64,000 nt of DNA from Methylotuvimicrobium alcaliphilum 20Z (lineage in GTDB: Bacteria > Pseudomonadota > Gammaproteobacteria > Methylococcales > Methylomonadaceae), in contig NC_016108.1 in NCBI RefSeq assembly GCF_000968535.2, positions 1-64,000 of the forward strand, in the 5' to 3' direction. Below, piece after piece: positions 35,779 through 43,955 of this stretch. The notes under the pieces were generated by a model that saw only the letters and a list, made by a program, of their open reading frames with translations, was not told where the DNA came from and ran no database searches. Within the stretch, counting starts at the first letter, position 1; each line of letters starts with the position of its first letter. Both the position numbers and the translations under genes were made by a program.

Positions 35779-36695
35779 TGATAATGAGACTATTCACCAT
35801 GAAAAAACATATGATCACCCTTCTGGCCGCCGCTATGGCTGTGTCGGAACCCATTCTGGCCGTTCCCGGCGACGATCTGGCCGACAAATATTTTTCGAAA
35901 AACAACCCAAGGCTAACCGCACAAGAAAAGGCGGCTCTCGCGATTGCCAAACGCTGGGAAGCCGGAAAATCCAACGGCATAAAGCCAGTATCCGGTGCCA
36001 ATGGGGCCATCCATTTCATATACGGCGCACAACAGCCCAGCATCGTTTGCGCGGTTCTTCAGGTCTGTGACGTGGCCCTACAAGCCGGAGAACTGGTCAA
36101 TTCGATCCATCTGGGCGACACGGCCCGCTGGACTGTGGAACCGGCCATCACCGGTAGCGGACCGGCCGAAACGCAACATCTCATCATCAAACCGATGGAC
36201 GTGGGATTGGAGACCAGTCTGGTCGTGACGACAAACCGCCGCACTTATCATTTCAAGTTGCGCTCGCACCGCACAGAGTACATGCCGCAGGTTGCGTTCA
36301 CCTACCCGGAAGACGCTCTCGCCAAATGGGATGCGATTCAAACTCGGGAAACACAAGCGCGCGAACAAAAAACCCTTCCGCAAACAGGCGAGTACCTGGG
36401 CGATCTGAATTTCAACTATGAACTGGACGGTGATGCCGCATGGCGTCCGATTCGCGTCTTTAACGATGGCAGTAAAACCATCTTACAAATGCCGAAGGCG
36501 ATGGCGCAGACCGAAGCGCCGACGCTGTTGGTCTTGCGCAAAGAAGGCGGCCTGTTCTCGGATGATGAGACCGTCATAGTGAATTACCGTGTTCAAGGCG
36601 ACCGCTACATCGTGGACACGGTATTTGACCAGGCCATCTTGATTTCCGGCGTTGGCAGAAGCCAAGACCGAGTAACCATTAGACGGGAGCAATAA
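35778..36695 (+). CDS. trbG: TrbG, VirB9-type channel protein
   Basis: The 305-residue protein has a signal peptide (from MKKHMITLLAAAMAVS at residue 8, cleaved near ILA) and the VirB9/TrbG/CagX domain, with KPMDVGLETSLVVTTNRRTYHF and the C-terminal part FNDGSKTILQMPKAM. It forms the outer-membrane core ring with TrbH and TrbI. Starts at 35778, 35784 or 35799 are possible; 35778 overlaps the trbF stop. Confidence 0.94.
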   Translation: MIMRLFTMKKHMITLLAAAMAVSEPILAVPGDDLADKYFSKNNPRLTAQEKAALAIAKRWEAGKSNGIKPVSGANGAIHFIYGAQQPSIVCAVLQVCDVALQAGELVNSIHLGDTARWTVEPAITGSGPAETQHLIIKPMDVGLETSLVVTTNRRTYHFKLRSHRTEYMPQVAFTYPEDALAKWDAIQTRETQAREQKTLPQTGEYLGDLNFNYELDGDAAWRPIRVFNDGSKTILQMPKAMAQTEAPTLLVLRKEGGLFSDDETVIVNYRVQGDRYIVDTVFDQAILISGVGRSQDRVTIRREQ

Positions 36696-36699
36696 TTGT

Positions 36700-37131
36700 A
36701 TGCGCAGAATATCTCTAGCGGCTTTGGCCGCTTTATCTCTCGCAGGATGCGTGACATCGCCATACGGCAACCATCTACGCAATGTTTCAGTAGATCAACA
36801 AAAGCTGGCTGACGATGCCGCCAAGCAGCTCGCCACGCTATGGCCGCCAGCAAAAACACAATTTGAGCTAAAACAAACGACGCCGGATGTTTTCGGGAAT
36901 GCGTTGGTAAAAAACTTGCGCGAAAGCGGTTATGCACTCATGGAGTTCAGCCCAAACGCGACAGAAGACAATACCTTACTGCCATTGCGCTATGTGCTCA
37001 GCCAAATCAAAGGCGAAAACGTCAGCTTATACCATTTGACCCTATGGGTCGGTACTGAATCCATTACTCGTCCGTACATCGAGCAAAACGGCATGGTGAT
37101 GCCGGGCGGCTATTGGACGCATAAGGAGTAA
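36700..37131 (+). CDS. trbH: TrbH, lipoprotein of the mating channel
   Basis: The 143-residue protein starts MRRISLAALAALSLAGC, a lipobox (LAGC) with Cys at residue 17, followed by a periplasmic domain (VDQQKLADDAAKQLATLWPP). It fits the TrbH/VirB7-type outer-membrane lipoprotein and lies between trbG and trbI as in IncP plasmids. Confidence 0.9.
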   Translation: MRRISLAALAALSLAGCVTSPYGNHLRNVSVDQQKLADDAAKQLATLWPPAKTQFELKQTTPDVFGNALVKNLRESGYALMEFSPNATEDNTLLPLRYVLSQIKGENVSLYHLTLWVGTESITRPYIEQNGMVMPGGYWTHKE

Positions 37132-37134
37132 ACG

Positions 37135-38493
37135 ATGACGGAAGATATCGACAACATGGACCCGGAGGCATCGCCAAGCGCTGGCGTGCGCCGCGTCAAC
37201 AACTTACCCATGTACCTTCTCGGCGGGGTATTGACGGCGTTTTTGATCATGATGGGGATTGTCGCGGCGGATCGCGCAGCCCAGCAGACTGATGCGGAAG
37301 ATCGTCATTTAAAAACCGGCAACACGTCGATGTTCGCTAAGGAAATTGCCGGCGATCACATGGACGGATTAATCACGCCTTTGATACCGCCCGCTGAAGA
37401 AACCATGCTGAAACCCGAACCGGTACTCATTGCGCGTCCGGAAACATTGGACAGGCCACCGGCTCCCCCTATGCAGCCGCAGCATGATGATGAAGCGGAG
37501 CGTATCCGTCAGGCAAAGCTGCAAATGTTTCAAGAAGCGGTGAAAGCAAAAACCGGCGTGCAAGTCATTGCGCCAAAAAGCTCCGGCTTGTCATCCAGTC
37601 ATGCCAATTTGGGCGCGAAAACGCCCAAAACGCGCGAAGCCATGCTGGCTAGGTTATCCGCCGTGCGCCAAGAAATAGACTCTATACAGCATGAGGACCC
37701 ATCAACGGCGTATCAAAAGCGATTAAATCATCTTCGCAGTATGCATAGCCTGAATAGTGGTGCAGGGATGCCGGCGAATGTATCCGCTTCACCACAAACC
37801 GGAACATCAACCGAAGGAACCGGTAATGATTACGCGCAATTTGCGGATAATGCCGGTGATCGTTGGCAACTCGAATCGACTACGCAAGCCCCCCGTTCAC
37901 AGTATGAACTGCGAGCCGGGTTTGTGGTGCCGGCAACGCTAATCTCCGGAATCAACTCCGATCTACCGGGACAGATCATGGCGCAAGTGGCGCAGAACGT
38001 GTACGACACACCCGTCGGCAAATACCTCTTGATTCCGCAAGGATCGCGTCTGGTCGGCACGTATTCGAGCGATGTGGCCTATGGTCAAGCCCGTGTCCTT
38101 GTCGCTTGGCAACGCATTGTATTCCCCGATGGGAAAGCGCTGGATATCGGGGCGATGCCGGGAGCGGACAGCGCGGGGTACGCTGGATTTCACGATCTGG
38201 AAAATCATCATTACGTCCGTCTATTTAGCTCGGCGCTGCTAATGTCGGCCGTAACGGCGGCGACAACCTACAGCCAGCGACAAAATCAGAGTAGTGCGAC
38301 ATTTGGCCGGCCGGATGCCAGTAGCGCGTTGAGTGAGGCGTTAGGCCAGCAACTTGGCCAAGTCACCGCACAATTGATTGCCAAAAACATGAACATAGCG
38401 CCAACCCTGGAGATTCGCCCTGGCTATCGATTCAATGTGATTGTCACGAAAGACATGACGTTTTCAAAACCTTATCAATCGTTTGATTATTAA
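37135..38493 (+). CDS. trbI: TrbI, VirB10-type channel protein
   Basis: The 452-residue protein has one N-terminal membrane helix (PMYLLGGVLTAFLIMMGIVA), a Pro-rich periplasmic linker (residues 80-130), and the VirB10/TrbI C-terminal domain (IPQGSRLVGTYSSDVAYGQARVLV, PGYRFNVIVTKDMTF). It spans the envelope and senses ATPase energy to open the channel. Confidence 0.95.
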   Translation: MTEDIDNMDPEASPSAGVRRVNNLPMYLLGGVLTAFLIMMGIVAADRAAQQTDAEDRHLKTGNTSMFAKEIAGDHMDGLITPLIPPAEETMLKPEPVLIARPETLDRPPAPPMQPQHDDEAERIRQAKLQMFQEAVKAKTGVQVIAPKSSGLSSSHANLGAKTPKTREAMLARLSAVRQEIDSIQHEDPSTAYQKRLNHLRSMHSLNSGAGMPANVSASPQTGTSTEGTGNDYAQFADNAGDRWQLESTTQAPRSQYELRAGFVVPATLISGINSDLPGQIMAQVAQNVYDTPVGKYLLIPQGSRLVGTYSSDVAYGQARVLVAWQRIVFPDGKALDIGAMPGADSAGYAGFHDLENHHYVRLFSSALLMSAVTAATTYSQRQNQSSATFGRPDASSALSEALGQQLGQVTAQLIAKNMNIAPTLEIRPGYRFNVIVTKDMTFSKPYQSFDY

Positions 38494-38563
38494 CCATAAC
38501 GCTAACCGCCGAGCGTAACGGGTCAAATTGAGCGGCCGGCTATGCAAAACACTGGAGAATAAA

Positions 38564-39385
38564 ATGAGAAAGAGTTTTTTGACGATATCGATGAAACGGA
38601 AAATTTTAGCGGCTAAAAAAATCCTTTTGGTCGGAGTCGAAATCACTTTGGTGGTTTCGATTACGCAGCAGGCGCACGCACAAACGGCTGTAATCGACAT
38701 GACCAATTTGACGCAAAATGTTCAAACTGCGATTCAATCAGCCATGTCGGCGGGAGAGGAAGTCGCACAAACGCTGAAACAAATAGAGCAATATGCGACT
38801 CAATTGCAGCAATACGAGGATCAAATACGGAACACGTTAGCGCCTGCGGCTTATATTTGGGATCAGGCGCAATCCACGATCGATGGCCTAATAACCGCCA
38901 CCGACACACTCAACTATTATAAGAATCAAGTCGGCAGTCTCGATAGCTACCTGAGTAAATTCCAAGACGTTTCTTATTACCGTAACTCGCCGTGTTTCTC
39001 GAATGAGGGATGCAGTGACGCCGAGTTCGCGGCAATGAGCGAAAACCGGCGCTTGGCATCCGAATCACAAAAAAAGGCAAACGATGCGCTTTTTCGTGGA
39101 CTGGATAAACAACAAGATGCGCTCAAGTCGGACTCAAGACGATTAGAGCAACTGCAAGCAGCGGCTCAAAGCGCCGGGGGACGAATGGAAGCTATTGGCT
39201 ATGCCAACCAGCTTGCGAGCCAACAGGCGAACCAGCTATTACAGATACGCGGCCTGTTGATCGCACAGCAGAACGCAATTGCAACCAGGATGCAGGCGGA
39301 GGCTGATGGAGAGGCAATATCTAGTGCTCGTGCTGAACAACTCCGATCAGGTAGGTTCAAGAAAAGTGCACCTGGTGATTATTAA
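38564..39385 (+). CDS. trbJ: TrbJ, VirB5-like mating protein
   Basis: From the ATG at 38564 (GGAG upstream) the product is 273 residues, with a signal peptide ending near QAHAQ and a helical, Gln-rich mature domain (LKQIEQYATQLQQYEDQI), typical of TrbJ/VirB5. A KorB operator lies inside its signal-peptide codons (38605-38617). The last 15 residues or so (QLRSG-FKKSAPGDY) recur at the end of TrbK, a duplicated tail. Confidence 0.9.
   Translation: MRKSFLTISMKRKILAAKKILLVGVEITLVVSITQQAHAQTAVIDMTNLTQNVQTAIQSAMSAGEEVAQTLKQIEQYATQLQQYEDQIRNTLAPAAYIWDQAQSTIDGLITATDTLNYYKNQVGSLDSYLSKFQDVSYYRNSPCFSNEGCSDAEFAAMSENRRLASESQKKANDALFRGLDKQQDALKSDSRRLEQLQAAAQSAGGRMEAIGYANQLASQQANQLLQIRGLLIAQQNAIATRMQAEADGEAISSARAEQLRSGRFKKSAPGDY
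38605..38617. promoter_or_regulatory. KorB operator within trbJ
   Basis: TTTAGCGGCTAAA is a perfect KorB site inside the 5' part of trbJ, where it encodes ILAAK. Its function in an operon interior is not obvious: it may be a KorB spreading or partition site rather than a promoter operator. Confidence 0.88.
39337..39385 (+). repeat. Duplicated C-terminal coding tail, copy 1 (trbJ)
   Basis: CAACTCCGATCAGGTA...FKKSAPGDY at the end of trbJ recurs at 39602-39650 at the end of trbK, with few base changes. The repeat is about 48 bp and extends to the stop codon. Confidence 0.85.
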
Positions 39386-39413
39386 TAGTTCTAACATAAT
39401 TAGAGGATCATGT

Positions 39414-39650
39414 ATGAAAATGTATAACCTTACAATTATCTGTTTTGGGGTAGTTCTTCTCCTGGTTGGTTGTAGTGAACAACCGGTGGCGAACGCGGCA
39501 AATTGTACGCCAGAGATGAAGGAAAAAATACTATCAGACCTTATGTTCGAGGCAAGTCGCAATACGTTTATTGACGACTGTCGATCATTCGACAAGGCGA
39601 AACAACTCCGATCAGGTACGTTCAAGAAAAGTGCGCCTGGCGATTATTGA
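39414..39650 (+). CDS. trbK: TrbK-like lipoprotein (entry exclusion)
   Basis: From the ATG at 39414 (AGAGGATC upstream) the product is 78 residues. It has a lipobox LLVGC with Cys about 18 residues in and a mature part NAANCTPEMKEKILSDLMFE. Its position between trbJ and trbL and its size match TrbK, which blocks entry of related plasmids. Its last residues duplicate those of TrbJ, so the C-terminus may be borrowed. Confidence 0.75.
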   Translation: MKMYNLTIICFGVVLLLVGCSEQPVANAANCTPEMKEKILSDLMFEASRNTFIDDCRSFDKAKQLRSGTFKKSAPGDY

Positions 39651-39666
39651 TAGGAGGTTTATCAGA

Positions 39667-41262
39667 ATGAATAAATCTCACTGGCATATGCTGATAACGC
39701 TAGGTGTCCTGCTGCTGACAAGCGAACCCGCATTGGCCGAGCTCAGTAATGAAGGCATTATGAATGATGTATTGAAGCGATTCGATAATGCTGCAAGTAA
39801 CTGGGCAAACACACTTACAAATGCGGCAAGCTGGTTATTCTGGACGCTTGTTCTGATCTCGATGGTCTGGACATTCGGCATGATGCTGCTTCGTAAGGCA
39901 GACATAGGAGAATTCTTTGCCGAGTTTGTTCGGTTCACTATTTTCACAGGCTTCTTTTGGTGGTTACTCACAAATGCAGTGAGTAACCAGAATATTGCTG
40001 GGACGATCATTGATTCACTACAACAACTCGGTGCACAGGCCGGGAGTTTAGGCACGACGAGGCTTGACCCTGGCGCAGTTGTCGATGTCGGATTTGAATT
40101 GTTTGACCGCGTCATACGCGCAGTAGACGATCTAGGTTGGCGAGATTTCGATTTAGCCCTTGCCATGATGATATTGGGAGGTGTCACCCTGACCATATTA
40201 GCCTTAATCGCCGTGAATATGCTGGTGTTACTGGCGACGAGTTGGATTGTATTGTACGCCGGTGTTTTTTTTCTGGGTTTCGGAGGAGCTCGTTGGACGT
40301 CCGACATGGCGCTCAATTATTACCGCACTATATTCGGCGTGTCTGCACAGCTGCTGTCGATGATTCTTATTGTTGCTATTGGCAAACAGTTTATCAACGA
40401 TTTCTCGCAGCAAATCAGTCCCGAAACGACAATACAAGAACTCGCCGTGATGATGGTGGCGTCTATCATCTTGCTGGTACTAACAAATAAAGTCCCAGCA
40501 ATCATAGCCGGTATTATCACGGGTAGCAGTATTGGCAACACAGGCATTGGTCAACTCGGTGCCGGTGCGGCGCTCGGCGCGGCCGGTATGGCCACAGCGG
40601 CGACCGCAACAGCCGGCGCAATGATAGCGGCCGGTACGGCAAACGCCGCTGGTGGAGCTCAAGCAGTAATGGCCGCGTTCTCCAAGGCCAGCGAAAACGT
40701 TTCCAGCGGGTCCGATGTGCTGACCAACATGTGGGGCGGGGGCGGCGGCGGTGGCGTAAGCAGCGACAGCAGTAATACCGGCGGCACTCCATTTGCTCAA
40801 GCAGCAGGATTCAGCAACAGCTCGGACAGCATGTGGGGTCGCGGCGAAGATGGGGACACCAAAAGGCAAACCGAAAGCGGCACCGACCAAGCGAAGAGTG
40901 ACGGCAAACAGAATAGCGGCGCGACCGAACCGACCGGCACGGCAAAAACCGGGCAAGGCGGTAACCGGCAATCAACAGGCACGCAAAACGGCGGCTTCAT
41001 GACGGCAGCGGCAAAGTCCGGCAAAATTGCCGTCGATGCCGGCGTTAACTTGGCTAAGGGTATTGCCGATGTAGCCATGGCCAAAGCCGGCGAGCGCATT
41101 GCGGATACGACACCGGGCAAGATTGCCGACGCGATAAAGGGGAACGGCAATTCGTCCGAAACCAACATCGAATTTGCCGGTAATAGCCTCAGCGGGGAAA
41201 GCGATACCCATTCCGAAATTGCAGCCTTCGTTAACCGAGGCAATAACGGCACATCGACTTAA
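39667..41262 (+). CDS. trbL: TrbL, VirB6-like inner-membrane protein
   Basis: From the ATG at 39667 (AGGAGG upstream) the product is 531 residues. It has a signal-like N-terminus, about six membrane helices (VRFTIFTGFFWWLL and others through IITGSSIGNTGIGQLG), then a long Gly/Ala/Ser-rich C-terminal tail (residues 330-530) with low complexity. TrbL/VirB6 is a polytopic channel component. The tail is typical of the family and variable. Confidence 0.93.
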   Translation: MNKSHWHMLITLGVLLLTSEPALAELSNEGIMNDVLKRFDNAASNWANTLTNAASWLFWTLVLISMVWTFGMMLLRKADIGEFFAEFVRFTIFTGFFWWLLTNAVSNQNIAGTIIDSLQQLGAQAGSLGTTRLDPGAVVDVGFELFDRVIRAVDDLGWRDFDLALAMMILGGVTLTILALIAVNMLVLLATSWIVLYAGVFFLGFGGARWTSDMALNYYRTIFGVSAQLLSMILIVAIGKQFINDFSQQISPETTIQELAVMMVASIILLVLTNKVPAIIAGIITGSSIGNTGIGQLGAGAALGAAGMATAATATAGAMIAAGTANAAGGAQAVMAAFSKASENVSSGSDVLTNMWGGGGGGGVSSDSSNTGGTPFAQAAGFSNSSDSMWGRGEDGDTKRQTESGTDQAKSDGKQNSGATEPTGTAKTGQGGNRQSTGTQNGGFMTAAAKSGKIAVDAGVNLAKGIADVAMAKAGERIADTTPGKIADAIKGNGNSSETNIEFAGNSLSGESDTHSEIAAFVNRGNNGTST

Positions 41263-41276
41263 CCCAAAAGGATATA

Positions 41277-41897
41277 ATGCCGCCCTTTATTGCCGACCTT
41301 ACCCCGATAGCACAAGAGCGCGTCGTGTGTGCAATCTCGGCCGCCGTCAAATATGAAGTCCCGGCCAACATCGTCCTAGCCGTGGCGGAAAAGGAAGGCG
41401 GCAAGCCGGGGCAATGGGTGCGCAACTCGAACGGCACCTATGACGTCGGCTCGATGCAATTTAATACCGCGTACCTGCGCGACCTGGCACGGTACGGAAT
41501 CACAGCGAACGATGTAGCGGCCGCTGGATGCTATTCGTTCGATCTGGCCGCTTGGCGACTACGGATGCACATCCGCAACGACAAGGGCGACCTGTGGACT
41601 AAGGCCGCCAACTACCACTCGCGCACGCCGCGATACAACGCCGTGTACCGCGCCGATCTGATTCGCAAGGCGTTGAAGTGGGCTGACTGGTTGGATGCCC
41701 ATTTCGTGACGCTAGATGTAACCAAAGCGGATACAACGCCTTCGATGCCGCTTCAACCGATAGAAGTACAACGCGTAACCCAGCAAACCCCGGCTTCGTC
41801 TCCTGTGTCTTCGCCGGCGGCGAAGCAGGCTTCGGTTCGTTCCCTGAGCCAGAAAAATTATGTGCCACGCTCAATTTCCTTCAAAACCGGTGATTAA
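41277..41897 (+). CDS. trbN: TrbN-like lytic transglycosylase
   Basis: The 206-residue protein has an SLT-type fold: EKEGGKPGQWVRNSNGTYDVG, with catalytic Glu in AVAEKEGG, then MQFNTAYLRDL and a C-terminal region with AANYHSRTPRYN. It cuts peptidoglycan to let the mating channel cross the wall. A Pro/Ser tail follows. It comes 14 bases after trbL; trbM is not present between them. No signal peptide is obvious. Confidence 0.9.
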   Translation: MPPFIADLTPIAQERVVCAISAAVKYEVPANIVLAVAEKEGGKPGQWVRNSNGTYDVGSMQFNTAYLRDLARYGITANDVAAAGCYSFDLAAWRLRMHIRNDKGDLWTKAANYHSRTPRYNAVYRADLIRKALKWADWLDAHFVTLDVTKADTTPSMPLQPIEVQRVTQQTPASSPVSSPAAKQASVRSLSQKNYVPRSISFKTGD

Positions 41898-41980
41898 GAA
41901 AACCTGCAATAACCCTCAAGACTCTCATTCCGGCAACCGAGGGCGCTACGTTTACAAATTAATCGTCACGGCCAAAAGCG

Positions 41981-42075
41981 CATCACCGTAAAGCTCAACG
42001 CAAGTTCCTTGAACGCCGAACAAGAGCAGAAGCTGAAGGATTTCCTCGAAGACCTGATTCAAGGCGAAGAGTGAG
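41981..42075 (+). pseudogene. Duplicated 3' tail of parB
   Basis: This stretch encodes ITVKLNASSLNAEQEQKLKDF... and ends in TGA at 42073-42075, identical in nature to the last 31 codons of parB at 48009-48908. It has no upstream ORF, so it is a fragment carried by the direct repeat. Confidence 0.85.
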
Positions 42076-42099
42076 GATTTTTCCAAAACGCCATGAAAA

Positions 42100-42122
42100 A
42101 GTGTCGCAACTTGCGACACTTT
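42100..42122. repeat. 23-bp palindrome, copy 1 of 4
   Basis: Arms AAGTGTCGCAA and TTGCGACACTT around a single C. Identical copies lie at 45967, 46991 and 48933. It directly follows the parB tail and is followed by a T run, so it could serve as a terminator as well. The number of copies and clustering around parAB make it a candidate centromere or operator. Confidence 0.85.
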
Positions 42123-42346
42123 TTATATCTCCATGCCTCACCAATTTGCCGACGGCAAGCGCAGACAGCATCCGGTCGATTAGCGGATTCAACAAAAAAT
42201 ACCCTCATCATTCGCCAGCCGGTGAATAAATCACACAAACGGCGTGACTCGATCACCGCCTTTTCTTCCGGAAATCGGGATACTGTACCCAAGTTCAACG
42301 AAACGCTTGAACGAACCAAACCAACAAAAACCAAGGGGAAACCATC

Positions 42347-42637
42347 ATGAAAACAGTATCTTTCGCAGCAGTCGTTTTAATGTCAATCGTTGCCGGCACC
42401 GCCATGGCCGAAGGCTCGAAAATCGAAAAATCCACATTGATCAACGCTTCTAAAAACACGTTGACCAATACTCAGGCGATCGGCCGCAACAGCGCAGCCA
42501 GCACCGGCTCGATCAGCGTCGTCGGATCGAAAGTCGAGAAATCGACGCTGATCAATGCATCAAAAAACACATTGACCAACACGCAAGCGATAGGCAGGGA
42601 TTCAGTGGCGACAACCGGTTCAATCGACATCCGCTAA
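42347..42637 (+). CDS. Two-repeat small secreted protein, copy 1
   Basis: The 96-residue protein has a signal peptide (SFAAVVLMSIVAGTAMA) and two tandem repeats of about 39 residues, each with SK-EKSTLINASKNTLTNTQAIGR. A good AAGGGGAA ribosome site precedes the ATG. No family was recognised; the Asn/Thr/Gln/Ser-rich repeat and N-A-S/N-T pattern recall curlin-type or other beta-helical repeats. A near copy is at 49182. Confidence 0.75.
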   Translation: MKTVSFAAVVLMSIVAGTAMAEGSKIEKSTLINASKNTLTNTQAIGRNSAASTGSISVVGSKVEKSTLINASKNTLTNTQAIGRDSVATTGSIDIR

Positions 42638-42878
42638 AAAACGCATGAAAGCATAAGGACGTGCGCTACTGGGATAGCAGGACGCGCAGGGATAGCGACG
42701 CTTGGGTGCCGGCGAGCGATAAACAGAGCGATAAGACTTCGGGCGGCGATAACATGGACGTTTTCGCCGCGCGGCCAGGGATGGCTTATGCTCGGGCGCT
42801 TAAAGCTCCTTATGGATTAAAATTTATTGTGACAACACAGGATTCGTGGTAATTATGCGGAAGCCATCTAATTACTAG
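42638..42878. other. Gene-free GC-rich segment of the direct repeat
   Basis: No convincing gene in about 240 bases. A small frame at 42661 (63 codons) has poor ribosome site and skewed composition, and the same DNA recurs in diverged form at 49496. It ends at GTTGGGC (42878), which resembles an integron recombination point. Confidence 0.45.
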
Positions 42879-42914
42879 TTGGGCCAGATTTCGACTTATC
42901 GGTGCCATTCAAAA

Positions 42915-43337
42915 ATGAAAACTCAAATTCTTTTAATATGCTTCCTTCTCTTGCCCATCGGTGTATATGCGGACTCTTCATTAAAGGCAGGAGACTTGGA
43001 AAGAATCTGTACATCTTCGTCCGAAGATGAACGTGTGGTTTGCTCATTAATAGTTAAAGCCTATAAGGATGGATTTATTGAGGGTATCGCTAACGGCATA
43101 ATAGGCGCGTACAGATATGATCCTGATATTCTAGCAATAGTAAAAGATGTAAAAGCCAAAGACTTTGCACCAAGATTTAACAAAGTCGTTGCGCAATCAA
43201 CGTGCATACAGAATGTCCAAGTTGATGATCTAGCCAAGGCATTTTCTGGATACGTGAAACTGAACCCCTCGGTGCAGGCAGCCCCCTACCGCACCGCCAT
43301 GTTCCGAATGATCGAGGCGACATACTGTAAGAAATGA
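42915..43337 (+). CDS. Rap1a/Tai-like secreted protein
   Basis: From the ATG at 42915 the product is 140 residues. It has a signal peptide (MKTQILLICFLLLPIGVYA) and the pattern DLERICTS...CSLIVKAYKDGFIEGI, C-IQNVQVDDLAKAFSGYVKLNP and a terminal C, as in the Rap1a/Tai4-type immunity family of periplasmic proteins. It overlaps the next gene by four bases, so the two are co-expressed. The immunity role is inferred only; a paired toxin is not visible. Confidence 0.65.
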   Translation: MKTQILLICFLLLPIGVYADSSLKAGDLERICTSSSEDERVVCSLIVKAYKDGFIEGIANGIIGAYRYDPDILAIVKDVKAKDFAPRFNKVVAQSTCIQNVQVDDLAKAFSGYVKLNPSVQAAPYRTAMFRMIEATYCKK

Positions 43338-43912
43338 GCCACATCATCAATATAGATACATTGCCGGAGATGTATCCCACTCATCGGCATGAACCTGTTT
43401 TCTGGGAAGCACTTGGACGAGTTGTCGCAACATATGGTTTTCTGGAAGAAACCTTGGGCAAGGCGATATTTGCATTTACAGCGACAACACCATATAGCGA
43501 ACAGGAAGTCCAAAAGGCTCTTGATGGTTGGCTGCCCAAGTTACAACATGCGCTATCTGATCAGCTCTGGAATCTCATTGAGTTATATGGAAAATCTGTG
43601 CGTGAACACCCAAATGCCACAATTGAAAATCTTGCAGATCTGATTGAGCAGTTAAAAGAAGCGGGCAAAATCCGCAATGTAATCTGTCATGGTTCATGGC
43701 GAACGCCAAATTCTGAAGGTGCATCAGTTCCGTTTTTCGTTAATCGACAACAAGAACGTTTCGATAGGACAATTGATGTTGCATGGTTGGCTCAATTACA
43801 GAAGCATATCTCTGAGCTTATATGCGCTGTCATTAATTCGGTTACTCATATGGGTTGGCAGTTTCCTGGCGGTGCTGGCCCAGGTAAGGTTATTTGGGAA
43901 TCAAATAAATGA
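43334..43912 (+). CDS. Hypothetical protein with HEPN-like R-X4-H motif
   Basis: The 192-residue helical protein is of no recognised family. It contains KIRNVICHGSW, which fits the R-X4-H motif of HEPN ribonucleases, and helical flanks (ATYGFLEETLGKAIFAFTA, LIELYGKSVREHPNATIENLADLI). HEPN proteins act in toxin-antitoxin and defence systems. No minimal nucleotidyltransferase partner is next to it; the neighbour is the Rap1a-like gene. It ends 8 bases before an attC-like word GCCTAAC. Confidence 0.55.
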   Translation: MSHIINIDTLPEMYPTHRHEPVFWEALGRVVATYGFLEETLGKAIFAFTATTPYSEQEVQKALDGWLPKLQHALSDQLWNLIELYGKSVREHPNATIENLADLIEQLKEAGKIRNVICHGSWRTPNSEGASVPFFVNRQQERFDRTIDVAWLAQLQKHISELICAVINSVTHMGWQFPGGAGPGKVIWESNK

Positions 43913-43920
43913 AAAATCGC

Positions 43921-43927
43921 CTAACAA
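43921..43927 (+). other. attC-like core (GCCTAAC) after the HEPN-like gene
   Basis: GCCTAACAAGGCGCT 8 bases past the stop of the preceding gene is the typical left end of an integron attC site. A clear matching right end was not found. Similar cores occur at 42872-42878 (GTTGGGC) and 44771-44777 (GTTAGGC/GCCTAAC in reverse). Assignment is tentative. Confidence 0.4.
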
Positions 43928-43955
43928 GGCGCTATAGGTCTTTGGTGTTCGATAC

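Larger units (their letters stand above)
41981..42785 (+). repeat. Direct repeat of about 800 bp, copy 1
   Basis: Recurs at 48815-49620 at an offset of about 6,834 bases. It carries the parB tail, the 23-bp palindrome, a small secreted-protein gene and a GC-rich trailing segment. Similarity declines after 42640. Recombination between the copies would delete or amplify parAB and the accessory genes. Confidence 0.85.

Noticed and set aside
42661-42852. 63-residue protein after the repeat protein
   Set aside because: Low-complexity composition, poor start, and the DNA recurs in diverged form at 49496 without keeping the frame.
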